A stretch of 42,881 nt of DNA. Source: Bacillus sp. 7884-1. Its GTDB lineage: Bacteria; Bacillota; Bacilli; Bacillales; Cytobacillaceae. The notes under the pieces were generated by a model. It was not told the DNA's origin. It worked only from the letters and a program-made list of their open reading frames with translations, and made no database searches. Numbering within the stretch: the first letter of the stretch is position 1; each line of letters begins with the position of its first letter. A program made the translations under genes and the position numbers. Below are positions 20,131-29,107 of this stretch, piece by piece. The DNA lies in contig NZ_NPDD01000015.1 of NCBI RefSeq assembly GCF_002272245.1, positions 1 through 42,881 on the forward strand. The letters are read 5' to 3'.

Positions 20131-22014
20131 TTAAGCTTGTTTGAAATTCTTAAGTAACTGCTTATTTTTTTCCAACCCTATAATTTGAACATTAATTGAT
20201 ATATTCGCTTCTTTTAATCTGATATGCAACGTATCGTTAGGCCTAAATCGTTGATATTCTTCCTCAATCACAACGCCGTTCATTTCAATATCACAGTTTG
20301 ATTTATTGAAGAGGAGTAAGGCATAATCAGTCAGCGGTACGAAGTTGATTAGATCTGTTTCGTTGAATTCTTCAGAAAGCTTAAACAGCTGGCACAAGGA
20401 AAATTCACCTTTAAATGCTTTTAATTTTTCAAATTGTTGACTAGTGATTTCCCCGGTTTCTTTATCTTTAATTTCAATAACTATTTGTCCGAAAAAGCCG
20501 CGATTTCCTTTTCTCGTTCCAGTCGAGAAGGTAAAGGCTGGGGCAACAGTCTGAGCGCTATTTTCACGCTTCTTTAATTTTTTTCTTTTTTTAGAATAGA
20601 AGTAGAAAGAAGTAACCAATAAAAGAGCCACTAACACAATTAGGACAGCGTAAGTCCAAGGGGAAAACTTAGATTCTTCATTCGAACTTACTTTTGCTGC
20701 TGCAGGTGCAGCAGCTGCCTTTTGAACCGAAATCTGCTGGACTGGCGTTTCCCGGAAGAAGCTACTGCCTTCGGCCTTTACCATTACTTCATAGACTTCT
20801 GAATTACCAAGAATAAATTGCCCCGTATATCCTTGCTTGTCTGCTTCTAAAGGAAATTCCTTTGTTTGCCCTGTTCCTAAATCCTTTACGAAAAGAGTAG
20901 CTTTCATTGTTTTATAGAGATCTGCATTTGCAATTTGTTTTCCGTTATCCTTAAAGAACGCTTCTATCTTGACGGTATCCCCAGCCTTATAGTTTTTATC
21001 ACCAAGAGGGGAGAGCATGAGCTGTAAATCATAGTTAAATACGAAATTGATATCAATTTTATCTTCAGGAACACCTTTTACCTTTAAGGTCCAATCACCT
21101 GGAACTGGATTCAGCATTTTTAGCATAGAATAGGACTTTGATTTTGTAAGAACGATGTTATCTGATGGTATGAGTTGTTCAATACCTGAGGGGTCGATTA
21201 ACTTCACTTCCACTGGCTGGCTCGAGACGAGTGATAGATTTGCTTCAAGTACGTTAGTTTTTGGAATATTGATCGTGATATCCTGGAACTCACCTTTCCC
21301 CACAAGCTCATCAACAGGAACCACTTTTAATTTTAAATGATTGGCAAAAATCTCACTAAGGATTCCTGGCAAGTCGTCCGCCGAGCTTGTTTCAAAAAAT
21401 TTACCGTTCGTTGTGCTCGCAATGTTTTGAAGAACATCTTTATTCAGTGTGCCATCCGCGTTTAGTCCAATAACATAGATAGGAAAACCCTTGGCTTTCG
21501 CCTCAGCGACTGCAACTTTAAGACCTTCTGAGGCTTGCTCGAGTGTTTTCCCCTGTGCTTCAGCTACATCATTGTTTCCATCCGCTAGTAAAACAATGAG
21601 TGGCAGATAATCTTTTTCATGGCTGACATCTAAAGCCTTAATAGCTTCTTTCAATCCAATGGAAATGTCGGTATTTGGAAATTGTCCAAGTGAGTCAATG
21701 AAACCTTTAAGATCAAGTTTATCTTTCTCAGTCTGAAGCTTAACTAGATCCTTTTTAGCAACTACTTCACCTGCATAAGCAATGGCGCCGATTTTATCCC
21801 CTCTAAGCGAAGACATATCAATAAACATCTTCATCGCTTCGTTACTGATTTTGTTCGGGTCACTCGTCAGCATTGATTTACTTACATCTTTAACGAGAAC
21901 CCCTTCAATCCGAGAAGAGGTGATGGCTGAATCTTCCGCCTGTACATGTAAATAATTCGTCAGCGAGAATAAATAAATGAACAAGACTAAAATACCTATT
22001 ATTTTTTTCGACAC
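20131..22014 (-). CDS. membrane-anchored von Willebrand factor A domain protein
   Basis: I start this at the GTG at 22014 (627 residues): GGAGG is 10 bases upstream and the product then begins with a signal peptide (KKIIGILVLFIYLFSLTNYLHVQA). A VWA domain follows with a MIDAS-like DVSKS (residues 43-47), NTDIS and LLADGNND, then beta-sandwich segments, a low-complexity Ala-rich linker, a membrane helix (SPWTYAVLIVLVALLLVTSFYFY) with a Lys/Arg stop, and a cytoplasmic domain of about 130 residues. The orientation is thus an extracellular VWA with a cytoplasmic tail. It lies beside the Tad pilus locus, and I infer a role in pilus adhesion or assembly, not shown by sequence alone. Confidence 0.85.
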   Translation of the reverse strand: MSKKIIGILVLFIYLFSLTNYLHVQAEDSAITSSRIEGVLVKDVSKSMLTSDPNKISNEAMKMFIDMSSLRGDKIGAIAYAGEVVAKKDLVKLQTEKDKLDLKGFIDSLGQFPNTDISIGLKEAIKALDVSHEKDYLPLIVLLADGNNDVAEAQGKTLEQASEGLKVAVAEAKAKGFPIYVIGLNADGTLNKDVLQNIASTTNGKFFETSSADDLPGILSEIFANHLKLKVVPVDELVGKGEFQDITINIPKTNVLEANLSLVSSQPVEVKLIDPSGIEQLIPSDNIVLTKSKSYSMLKMLNPVPGDWTLKVKGVPEDKIDINFVFNYDLQLMLSPLGDKNYKAGDTVKIEAFFKDNGKQIANADLYKTMKATLFVKDLGTGQTKEFPLEADKQGYTGQFILGNSEVYEVMVKAEGSSFFRETPVQQISVQKAAAAPAAAKVSSNEESKFSPWTYAVLIVLVALLLVTSFYFYSKKRKKLKKRENSAQTVAPAFTFSTGTRKGNRGFFGQIVIEIKDKETGEITSQQFEKLKAFKGEFSLCQLFKLSEEFNETDLINFVPLTDYALLLFNKSNCDIEMNGVVIEEEYQRFRPNDTLHIRLKEANISINVQIIGLEKNKQLLKNFKQA

Positions 22015-22047
22015 TTGGGTTACACCTCCATTGTAATAAACTATTAA

Positions 22048-22066
22048 AAAGAACGTTGTGTTCTTT
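22048..22066 (-). promoter_or_regulatory. candidate SinR-type site upstream of the VWA gene
   Basis: AAAGAAC-GTTGT-GTTCTTT is a perfect 7-5-7 inverted repeat. Both arms match the SinR half-site GTTCTYT. It lies 34 bp before the GTG start, next to a TATATA stretch that could be the -10. Confidence 0.5.
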
Positions 22067-22253
22067 ATATAAAACCATTTTATCATCAAACCATCATATT
22101 TCTAAAGAAATAATGAAAAAATTGAAAATAAAATTATTATGATAGTTCCCAAGTCATCGGACATTCGCTAGACAAAAAGGAACTGGCGGTTTTGCCCGGT
22201 TATTCATAACAACAATAGAAATCTAAAACTTCTTTTCAATTTCTCCAACACTC

Positions 22254-22607
22254 CTAATAATTGTTTTTAACTTTAATGAGAGAGCATTGAATAATGCTTC
22301 CTATACCTATCCCTAATTTTTCAGCTGATCCAGCTGGAAGCTCTAAGGTAGAGTAAGCCTTTTTAACTGGTTTTGTCATTTTCCAAGGCTTTAAACGATG
22401 GTGTACCCCAACAACTTTATTTTGTTCGTTAAGAAGAACGATATCTAATGGAAACTTCATAAAGAACATATGAACCGCATTACAGGGTACAATCAGTAGT
22501 CCTTCATCCTTAATAGGATCCTTTCGAAACATTAATCCCTTAAACCTTTTTAAAAAGGAATCAGCCATTTCAATTTGATAAGGGATGTTAACAATCTTTC
22601 CTTCCAT
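22254..22607 (-). CDS. DUF192 family protein
   Basis: This 117-residue protein belongs to the DUF192 (UPF0127) family, with hallmark strings KRFKGLMFRKD, EGLLIVPCNAVHMFFMKFPLDIVLLN and LELPAGSAEKLGIGIGS. I start it at the ATG at 22607, behind AAGGAG; the longer frame starting at 22658 has no ribosome site. DUF192 function is unknown. It is divergent from the Tad operon across a 241-bp gap that contains two SinR-type palindromes, and genes of this family are often seen near type IV/Tad pilus or secretion genes. Confidence 0.88.
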   Translation of the reverse strand: MEGKIVNIPYQIEMADSFLKRFKGLMFRKDPIKDEGLLIVPCNAVHMFFMKFPLDIVLLNEQNKVVGVHHRLKPWKMTKPVKKAYSTLELPAGSAEKLGIGIGSIIQCSLIKVKNNY

Positions 22608-22644
22608 ATAAAAACTCCTTCCGTTTTTTAGATGGTACATGTTC

Positions 22645-22677
22645 ATTATATTAAACAAAAAATTCTTTTTAAAGAAC
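22645..22677 (-). promoter_or_regulatory. DUF192 gene promoter with SinR-type palindrome
   Basis: On the minus strand TTTAAA (22668-22673) and a perfect TATAAT (22645-22650) are 17 bp apart. ATTCTTT-TT-AAAGAAC (22662-22677) covers the -35. It fits the SinR operator layout GTTCTYT-N2-ARAGAAC with a single mismatch. Confidence 0.6.
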
Positions 22678-22796
22678 AGGAAACTAAGAAAAAACTAGAA
22701 TAATTGAGAAAAGGATAGAATAACCCCTAAAAATCCGCTAAAACGAACAAAAATGACCGTTTTCAAATCTTCTAGTTCGTTATATATTTATTATAA

Positions 22797-22812
22797 GTTC
22801 TAAATATAGAAC
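22797..22812 (+). promoter_or_regulatory. SinR-type palindrome upstream of flp
   Basis: GTTCTAAATATAGAAC is a 16-bp palindrome with the same GTTCT-N6-AGAAC geometry as the site at 22662-22677. It lies 36 bp before the flp start, just after a TATAAG that could be the -10. Confidence 0.5.
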
Positions 22813-22848
22813 AAAATAAAAAACTAAAAAATAGTAGGAGGAAACAAA

Positions 22849-23034
22849 ATGTTACAAAAAATGAAGAATTTAGTGTTTCAAGAAGAAGGACAAGCCCTAA
22901 CTGAGTATGGGTTAATCATTGGACTAATTGCAGTGGTTTGTATTGTAGGTGTTACCTTACTAGGAGACCAGTTAGAGGCGTTATTTACTAAGTTAACTAC
23001 TGCGTTAAAAGGTCCATCTGGAGTGACTGAATAG
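22849..23034 (+). CDS. Flp/Tad major pilin
   Basis: This 61-residue prepilin has a short basic leader ending EEG (Gly14), then QALTEYGLIIGLIAVVCIVG: the Flp motif with Glu at +5 and Tyr at +6 and a hydrophobic assembly helix. Cleavage between Gly14 and Gln15 by the peptidase encoded next is expected, giving a mature pilin of 47 residues. AGGAGG precedes the ATG. A GC-rich hairpin directly follows the gene and probably lets flp be expressed above the assembly genes. Confidence 0.95.
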   Translation: MLQKMKNLVFQEEGQALTEYGLIIGLIAVVCIVGVTLLGDQLEALFTKLTTALKGPSGVTE

Positions 23035-23050
23035 GATAAACTTAGAATCG

Positions 23051-23080
23051 GCCCTGCTTTTCAGGCATGAAAAGCGGGGC
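23051..23080 (+). terminator. hairpin between flp and the pilus assembly genes
   Basis: GCCCTGCTTTTC (23051-23062) pairs with GAAAAGCGGGGC (23069-23080), a 12-bp stem. It lacks a proper T run, so it more likely stabilises the flp message or causes partial termination than ends the transcript. Confidence 0.65.
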
Positions 23081-23112
23081 TATATTATAAAAGAAAAGGG
23101 GGGAACAATACC

Positions 23113-23619
23113 ATGGAAAATATCATCCTTGTAGTTGTTCTTTTTATTTGTCTTTTTACAGATATTAAGTCACGAAAGATACTAAATGTTGTTACTTTGC
23201 CAACAATCATCTTTGGAATACTTTATAACTTAGTGGACGCCGGTTTAGAAGGGTTACTATTTAGTGGAAAAGGATTTCTAGTTGGTCTCGGACTTTTATT
23301 AATCCCCTATCTATTAGGTGGTATGGGAGCAGGGGATGTAAAACTAATGACTGCCATTGGGGCACTTATGGGAACTAGCTTCGTATTTTATTCATTTATT
23401 TACACGGCATTAATTGGTGGTTTCATAGCAATTTTGTTAATTATCATGAGAAAAGGATTTATGAACTCAGTTAAATCATTCTTTTTTTGCCATGTATTTT
23501 TAAGAAGTAATCTTGGATCATTGATCATAACCAAGGATAAAAGCAGTAGTATCTCTTTCCCTTATGGAGTTGCAATAGTGCTCGGAACACTTTGTACATT
23601 AGTCTGGGGAGGATTTTAA
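23113..23619 (+). CDS. cpaA: prepilin peptidase (TadV/CpaA, A24 family)
   Basis: This 168-residue polytopic membrane aspartic peptidase cleaves prepilin leaders. The two catalytic aspartates are Asp17 in LFTDIKSRKI and Asp75 in GGMGAGDVKL. It has about six hydrophobic segments and lacks the N-methyltransferase domain of larger enzymes, as usual for Tad systems. Its stop codon overlaps the start of tadE (TAATG). Confidence 0.94.
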   Translation: MENIILVVVLFICLFTDIKSRKILNVVTLPTIIFGILYNLVDAGLEGLLFSGKGFLVGLGLLLIPYLLGGMGAGDVKLMTAIGALMGTSFVFYSFIYTALIGGFIAILLIIMRKGFMNSVKSFFFCHVFLRSNLGSLIITKDKSSSISFPYGVAIVLGTLCTLVWGGF

Positions 23620-24017
23620 TGAAATCGGAAAAAGGTCAAGCACTTGTAGAATTTGCTCTATCTGTTACAGCACTTGTATTTCTTTTGTTTGGAATCATAG
23701 ATTTTGGAAGAGTTTTTTTTGTCTATTTAACAATGGATAATGCAGGTCGGGAGACGGCAAGGGCAGTTAGTGTTGGAAAGCTCAAAACAGATACCGAGAT
23801 ACAAACTTACGCAGTCAACAGTTTTAATTACAATACAGGTCCTCTAAACATTAGTCCCTTAACAGCAGGTGATGTGATCCCGGGTGGACCGCGTTCATCA
23901 GGTCAAGAATTTCAACTTGAAATTCGTTATAATGTAACGTTTTTAACTCCTTTGATCGGACAAATTTGGGGAGATGATCGTCCCATTAAGAATACCACGA
24001 CAATGAGGGTGGAGTAG
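23619..24017 (+). CDS. TadE-like minor pilin
   Basis: This 132-residue pseudopilin has a class III-like N-terminus, EKGQALVEFALSVTALVFLLFGIIDFGRVFF, with Glu at +5 after the glycine and one membrane helix. The soluble part is small. The start is the ATG overlapping the peptidase stop, behind GGGGAGG; a longer frame from 23592 is rejected. It likely forms a minor component or priming unit of the pilus. Confidence 0.9.
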   Translation: MKSEKGQALVEFALSVTALVFLLFGIIDFGRVFFVYLTMDNAGRETARAVSVGKLKTDTEIQTYAVNSFNYNTGPLNISPLTAGDVIPGGPRSSGQEFQLEIRYNVTFLTPLIGQIWGDDRPIKNTTTMRVE

Positions 24018-24947
24018 ATGAAAAAAATTTTAAAATTGCTAAGGTTACATGATGAAAATGGTGCAGTAATGGTGATTGTCGCAGCTGCTATGTTAGGACT
24101 CATTGGTTTCACAGCTTTAGCTGTGGATGGCGGGAGAATCTACTCAGAGAAAAGTAAGCTGCAAAAGGCTGTTGATTCTGCAGTACTCGCTGGAGCACAG
24201 GGGCTACTGACTAATGAGAGTTCTGCTCGTGAGATCGCAAGTGATATTTTCTATGAAGAATATGGTTATGATGACAGTATTGTTTTTAATTTAACAGTTG
24301 AACAAGGTAAGTCTATCAAAGGAGAAGCTGTAAGTATTCCAGTTTCAATGACATTTGCTAAAGCAATAGGAACAGATGTAGCTCATATAAATGCTTCTGC
24401 AAAAGCAATTATTGCACCTTTAAAAAGTGCGAATGGTGTCGCTCCAATCGCTATAGAACAGAGTCAGATTCCCAACGCTACCCAATTGAATTGCAATAAT
24501 CCTGGAAATAACCATGGCAACTGTGGGTACATTCGATTGGGAGATGACAGTGGAGCGAGTGACCTAGCAGATTCAATTATTAATGGAGGAAGCTATTTAG
24601 TTGATGAACCAGTGGATACTGAACCTGGAGGAATGAGTGGACCTGTTAAGGACGCTATTCAAACCTTGATAGATAATGACGCTGATAAACTACTTTGCCA
24701 GAGTGCAGCAACTGCGGATAACTCATGCGACCGGGTTATTACGGTAGTAGTTATTGATACTTGGGAGGGTTGTACAGGTCAATGTGAACGTAACGTTGTC
24801 GGGTTAGCATCTTATTGGATTAAGGAGATTAAGGGAAATGCAATTATCGGCGAATTTATAAAGATGGTCTCTCCAGGAGAAATTGGTAGTGGTTCAGGTA
24901 TTGGAATTGGGGAATATAACCTATTTGGTGTAAAGCTTGATGAATGA
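24018..24947 (+). CDS. TadG-like pilus protein
   Basis: This 309-residue protein begins with ENGAVMVIVAAAMLGLIGFTALAVDGGRIYSEKSKLQKAVDSAVLAGAQ, the TadG/TadE-like N-terminal domain with one membrane helix. The extracellular part contains several cysteines (NCNNPGNNHGNCG, DNSCDRV, GCTGQC) that could form disulfides. Unlike many TadG proteins I see no C-terminal von Willebrand domain; a separate VWA gene lies upstream. The ATG immediately follows the tadE stop. Confidence 0.88.
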   Translation: MKKILKLLRLHDENGAVMVIVAAAMLGLIGFTALAVDGGRIYSEKSKLQKAVDSAVLAGAQGLLTNESSAREIASDIFYEEYGYDDSIVFNLTVEQGKSIKGEAVSIPVSMTFAKAIGTDVAHINASAKAIIAPLKSANGVAPIAIEQSQIPNATQLNCNNPGNNHGNCGYIRLGDDSGASDLADSIINGGSYLVDEPVDTEPGGMSGPVKDAIQTLIDNDADKLLCQSAATADNSCDRVITVVVIDTWEGCTGQCERNVVGLASYWIKEIKGNAIIGEFIKMVSPGEIGSGSGIGIGEYNLFGVKLDE

Positions 24948-24977
24948 GAGAAGTCGTCATGGATGTAGGAGGACATT

Positions 24978-25589
24978 ATGAATACAAAAAAGATATGGAT
25001 CATTTCATTAATGTTAGGATTAACTGTTGCAGGTTTTGTGTATCTATCTATTTATGCTAAAGATCGTGCTTCTACCCCTGCAAGTGGGCAGACAAGTGAA
25101 GAACAGGCAAAAAAAGTAGAAGAGCAAAAGGAAAACGAAAAGCAGGCTGAAAAAGAACAAGCCCTTTTAAGAGAATTCGTCAATCCGATTGTAGATGTTA
25201 GTACAGGGAAAAGGGCGATTTCGATAAAGGTATTAAATCTTGAGCAGGGTGCTTCGGGGTATATTACTCCAAATTCAATGGTTGATGTTATTGCCTATGA
25301 AACAACTAAAGACGATGCCACGAAAAAGGAGTTTAAATCGGCGGTTCTATTGCTTGAAAATGTAAAGGTTCTGACCTCAGGTAAATCATCAGACAACAAG
25401 GAAGCGGCACTTCTTTATGAAACGGTAACTCTTGAAGTCACACCTGAACAAGGAGTTGTGCTTAGTTTAGCATCCAGAGACAAAGATGCATTCTATTTAA
25501 TGCTTCGAAATTCAGAGGATACGGAAACTGGAAAAGCTGGGCTTAAGCAAACAAGAGAAGTAATCAAAGAGGAGGGTACTGAAGAGTAA
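24978..25589 (+). CDS. CpaB/RcpC-like pilus assembly protein
   Basis: This 203-residue protein has an N-terminal membrane anchor (residues 6-26), a charged Glu/Lys-rich coiled linker (residues 35-65) and an RcpC-type beta domain with GKRAISIKVLNLEQGASGYITPNSMVDVIAYET and a second VTLEVTPEQGVVLSLASRD motif. Gram-negative CpaB helps the pilus cross the outer membrane; here it probably acts at the cell wall. Its stop overlaps the next start (TAATG). Confidence 0.85.
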   Translation: MNTKKIWIISLMLGLTVAGFVYLSIYAKDRASTPASGQTSEEQAKKVEEQKENEKQAEKEQALLREFVNPIVDVSTGKRAISIKVLNLEQGASGYITPNSMVDVIAYETTKDDATKKEFKSAVLLLENVKVLTSGKSSDNKEAALLYETVTLEVTPEQGVVLSLASRDKDAFYLMLRNSEDTETGKAGLKQTREVIKEEGTEE

Positions 25590-26776
25590 TGAACATAAAT
25601 TGGGTTTATTTTTCCGATACGAATACTCCTCCTGGAGATGTTAAAACATTACTAGAAAAACATGAATTTCAATTAACAACAACAAACGAGATTAACAGAC
25701 TTCACAGCCTCTCAATCGACAATAACCAGTCTGTTCTATTTCTAAAGGCACATACATTGTATAACGTTTATGAACTCTGTCAGGAAATCTCTGTACTTTA
25801 TCCACATGTTTATATCATTTTAATAGTCCCAGATAATATGGAGAATCTAAGGAAAGCAATGCTAATGGGGGCATCGGATACTCTACGTGCTTCCTATGAA
25901 CTTGAAGAGCTTTCTGAGACGATTAATCATGCGAAAAAATTTATGCAGCATCGTGCTAGTAAGGACACTGGTTTAAGTAATTTTGCAAAAGAGAAAAGTA
26001 GGGTTATTGCGGTTACAAGTCCAAAGGGCGGTATAGGTCGAACCGTTTTAACCGTTAACCTCGCTGCTGCGCTAGCAAGAATGGGCAAAAAAGTCGCAAT
26101 TATCGATGCCAACCTCCAGTTTGGTGAAGTGGCGATGTACTGTAATATCAAACCAAAAAGAACGATATATGAATGGGTAAAGGAAGGCTATGGGCGCCCT
26201 AATTACACCATTGACCAATACATGTCCGTTAGTGAGTCTAATGTATCTATACTTGCCGCTCCTCAGCGACCTGAGTTCTTTGAGGGGATTACAGATGAGC
26301 ATATAAAGACTGCAATTGAAGAAGCGAAGAAAGCATTTGATATAGTCTTAGTCGATATGCCTATATATCTATCAGAAATTCATTTACGCTCTCTTAGTTT
26401 AGCAGATGAAATCTTACTGCTCACTATAAACGAAATCTCCGTTTTAAGATTAAGTCAGCTTTATCTAGAAACCTTAGATACGATTAAGTTAAAAGATAAA
26501 GTAAAGCTTATTTTAAATCGTTACGTCAAGGGACAAAACTTAGAACTGGGTAAGATTGAGGAGATTTTTGGTCTTGAAATCTATCACTCTTTGCCCGAGC
26601 AAGCAAGTGTTGCCAACGCTTCCATAAATGCTGGTTACCCATTTATTCTTTCAAACTCACGGAGTCATCTTGGCAAAGCAGTATTAAAATTATCAGATAA
26701 GCTAGTTGAACAATTATCAAGTGGTGCACCACTAGAGAGTAAAAAGGAAAGACGCTGGTTTCTATTAGGCAAGTGA
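25589..26776 (+). CDS. CpaE/TadZ-like localisation ATPase
   Basis: This 395-residue protein has an N-terminal receiver-like domain without a clear phospho-acceptor pocket (residues 1-120) and a ParA/MinD-type ATPase domain. The deviant Walker A is SPKGGIGRTVLTVNLAAAL (about residue 144), and IDANLQFG and DMPIYLS supply the A' and B motifs. TadZ/CpaE proteins place the Tad machine at a cell site. The gene is in the middle of the tad operon, 13 bp before cpaF. Confidence 0.9.
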   Translation: MNINWVYFSDTNTPPGDVKTLLEKHEFQLTTTNEINRLHSLSIDNNQSVLFLKAHTLYNVYELCQEISVLYPHVYIILIVPDNMENLRKAMLMGASDTLRASYELEELSETINHAKKFMQHRASKDTGLSNFAKEKSRVIAVTSPKGGIGRTVLTVNLAAALARMGKKVAIIDANLQFGEVAMYCNIKPKRTIYEWVKEGYGRPNYTIDQYMSVSESNVSILAAPQRPEFFEGITDEHIKTAIEEAKKAFDIVLVDMPIYLSEIHLRSLSLADEILLLTINEISVLRLSQLYLETLDTIKLKDKVKLILNRYVKGQNLELGKIEEIFGLEIYHSLPEQASVANASINAGYPFILSNSRSHLGKAVLKLSDKLVEQLSSGAPLESKKERRWFLLGK

Positions 26777-26789
26777 GGGGGATGAGGGA

Positions 26790-28139
26790 ATGTCATTATT
26801 TAAACGGTATATAGAAGGCGGTACTACAACTGCCACCGCCACAAACCAAAACATCCAAGAATTTCCTGTTGAGAGAAGGTCACAGGAATTTTGGGACCTA
26901 GAAACCGAACTTCACAATTACCTATTGGAAGAATTGAAAAAATATGCTGGTCACGATAGTGAACAGCAAAAAGCGAAAATCGAGGAATTAGGTGAAGCTT
27001 TTTTTGAACAAGTGGGAATTAAGTTAACCTTTGAGGAAAAAAAGGATATTATGCATTACGTTAAAGATGAACTTCTCGCATATGGACCGATTACTCCACT
27101 TTTAGATAATCCGTTAATCAGCGAAGTAATGGTAAATAGTCATGATGAAATCTATTATGAGAAAAACGGAAAGGTTTATAGGAGTAGTGTGAATTTTATT
27201 GATAATCAGCATGTCATGCGTGTCATTGAGAGAATTGTCTCTCCGATTGGGCGCCGTATTGATGAAAGTTCACCGATGGTCGATGCCCGCTTGCCGGATG
27301 GATCTCGTGTTAATGCGATTATACCTCCGCTTGCGTTAAAGGGTCCAAGTTTAACGATTCGTAAATTCTCCGACACTCCATTTACAATTCAAGATTTAAT
27401 TCATTTTGGATCCATGGATGATGTAATGGCAGAGTTTCTCGAAATCTGTGTTAAATCCAAGCTCAATATCTTTATCAGTGGTGGTACAGGTTCAGGGAAA
27501 ACCTCAACTTTGAATGTGCTCTCTTCATTCATCCCAAATAATGAACGTATAGTAACCATCGAGGACGCGGCTGAGCTAAAGCTTAATCAGGATCATATTG
27601 TTGCTCTGGAGTCAAGACCTCCGAATATCGAGGGAAAAGGACAAATAACAATACGTGATTTAGTACGAAACTCTTTGCGGATGCGTCCAGACCGTATTGT
27701 CGTCGGGGAGGTTCGTGGTGCAGAGGCTTTGGATATGCTTCAGGCAATGAATACGGGGCATGACGGCAGCTTAAGTACTGGGCACGCCAACTCTCCAAGA
27801 GATATCCTTTCCCGCTTGGAAACGATGGTATTAATGGCGGGCTTTGATCTTCCGGTAAGAGCGATTCGAGAGCAAATTGCAAGTGCGATTAATCTAATTG
27901 TTCAACAAGCAAGGTTAAGGGATGGTACTCGGAAAATAACCCATATCACCGAAGTGCTCGGAATGGAAGGCGAAACCATTGTCCTTCAGGATCTTTATGT
28001 ATTTAAAGAAACAGGCTATTCAGACGATGGAAGGATACAAGGAAGGTTTATTAGTACAGGTATTCGTCCAAAGTTCATTGAGCAGATTGAGTTGAATGGG
28101 AACAAATTACCTGCTTCATGGTTCGTTGGGGAGTGGTAG
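26790..28139 (+). CDS. cpaF: Tad pilus assembly ATPase CpaF/TadA
   Basis: This 449-residue secretion-type ATPase powers pilin polymerisation. The N-terminal helical domain (about 30-100) precedes the ATPase domain with Walker A FISGGTGSGKTSTLN (about residue 230), an Asp box (VTIEDAAEL), Walker B (MRPDRIVVGEVRGAEA) and a His box (GHDGSLSTGHANSP). It is cytosolic and works with TadB and TadC encoded next. GAGGGGATGAGGG precedes the ATG. Confidence 0.96.
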   Translation: MSLFKRYIEGGTTTATATNQNIQEFPVERRSQEFWDLETELHNYLLEELKKYAGHDSEQQKAKIEELGEAFFEQVGIKLTFEEKKDIMHYVKDELLAYGPITPLLDNPLISEVMVNSHDEIYYEKNGKVYRSSVNFIDNQHVMRVIERIVSPIGRRIDESSPMVDARLPDGSRVNAIIPPLALKGPSLTIRKFSDTPFTIQDLIHFGSMDDVMAEFLEICVKSKLNIFISGGTGSGKTSTLNVLSSFIPNNERIVTIEDAAELKLNQDHIVALESRPPNIEGKGQITIRDLVRNSLRMRPDRIVVGEVRGAEALDMLQAMNTGHDGSLSTGHANSPRDILSRLETMVLMAGFDLPVRAIREQIASAINLIVQQARLRDGTRKITHITEVLGMEGETIVLQDLYVFKETGYSDDGRIQGRFISTGIRPKFIEQIELNGNKLPASWFVGEW

Positions 28140-28141
28140 GG

Positions 28142-29104
28142 ATGGAAATAGTCATTTTTTTGATTGGTATATTTTTAATAGTCAGTATGTTGATGTATCT
28201 GGTCATAAGGATATATCTGAATAAAAAAAGAATAAATAACAGAATGAAAGATTTTTTACCATCTCCTGAAATAGAAGAGGTAAAAACCGACCCTGAAAAA
28301 AGGCAATCATTTAGTAAGCGCTTTTTCAATGATGTTTCAACGATTTTCAAGAGTGTTCAATTTAGCGATAGCACAGAGAAGTTGTTATTAGAAGCTGGGA
28401 GCAAATTAAAACCAGAAGAATTTTTCGCTGTGCGAATATTAACTGCAGCAGGTAGTGGGCTCTTTACCTTTTTCCTCGGAATTCCATGGTACCTTGTCAT
28501 CATTGTCGTAATAATCGGTTTTGAAGTACCGAAATTATCTATGAAACGAAAACGAAAAAAACGCTTAGCTTTGGTTAACTATCAATTAATTGAAGTTTTA
28601 GGGATGATGGCAAACTCAATGCGTGCCGGTTTCAGCTTTATGCAGGCAATGCAGCTAGTCGGTAAAGAAGTTCCCGATCCGCTCGGACCTGAGTTTGACC
28701 GTGTTGTTCGTCAGGTAGGTTTAGGGATTCCATTAGAAGAAGTATTCGAGGAGTTAGTCGAACGTCTGCCTAATAAAGAACTTGAAGTGGTCGTCCGTGG
28801 GATTCTTGCTCAAAGGAGGAGCGGAGGAAATCTAGCACAGCTGCTGGAAACAATGGAAGAAACGATCCGAGGCAGAGTTCGTATTCTCGAAGAATTAAAC
28901 ACATTAACAGCACAGGGAAGGATGTCTTCTTGGATTATTACTCTGTTGCCAGTTGGTCTAGGTTTATATTTGGCACTCGTGAACAGGGAATATTTCTCAC
29001 CTATGCTTAATCATCCACTCGGGTGGACGATGCTGTTTGTTGCTTCGGTTTCCATTATTATTGGCTGGGTGGTAATACAGAAAATCATCCGGATTGAGGT
29101 GTAA
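28142..29104 (+). CDS. tadB: Tad pilus membrane platform protein TadB
   Basis: This 320-residue inner-membrane protein has a type II secretion GspF-like domain (LIEVLGMMANSMRAGFSFMQAMQLVGKEVPDPLGPEF) and about four membrane segments, one at the N-terminus, one pair near residues 110-140 and others at the C-terminus. The start is the ATG at 28142 after GGGGAG; the frame open from 28118 overlaps cpaF. It pairs with TadC. Confidence 0.92.
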   Translation: MEIVIFLIGIFLIVSMLMYLVIRIYLNKKRINNRMKDFLPSPEIEEVKTDPEKRQSFSKRFFNDVSTIFKSVQFSDSTEKLLLEAGSKLKPEEFFAVRILTAAGSGLFTFFLGIPWYLVIIVVIIGFEVPKLSMKRKRKKRLALVNYQLIEVLGMMANSMRAGFSFMQAMQLVGKEVPDPLGPEFDRVVRQVGLGIPLEEVFEELVERLPNKELEVVVRGILAQRRSGGNLAQLLETMEETIRGRVRILEELNTLTAQGRMSSWIITLLPVGLGLYLALVNREYFSPMLNHPLGWTMLFVASVSIIIGWVVIQKIIRIEV

Positions 29105-29107
29105 AAA

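Noticed and set aside
22048..22066. LexA box before the VWA gene
   Set aside because: The GAAC and GTTC halves are 5 bp apart, whereas the Bacillus LexA box needs 4. The arms fit SinR half-sites better.
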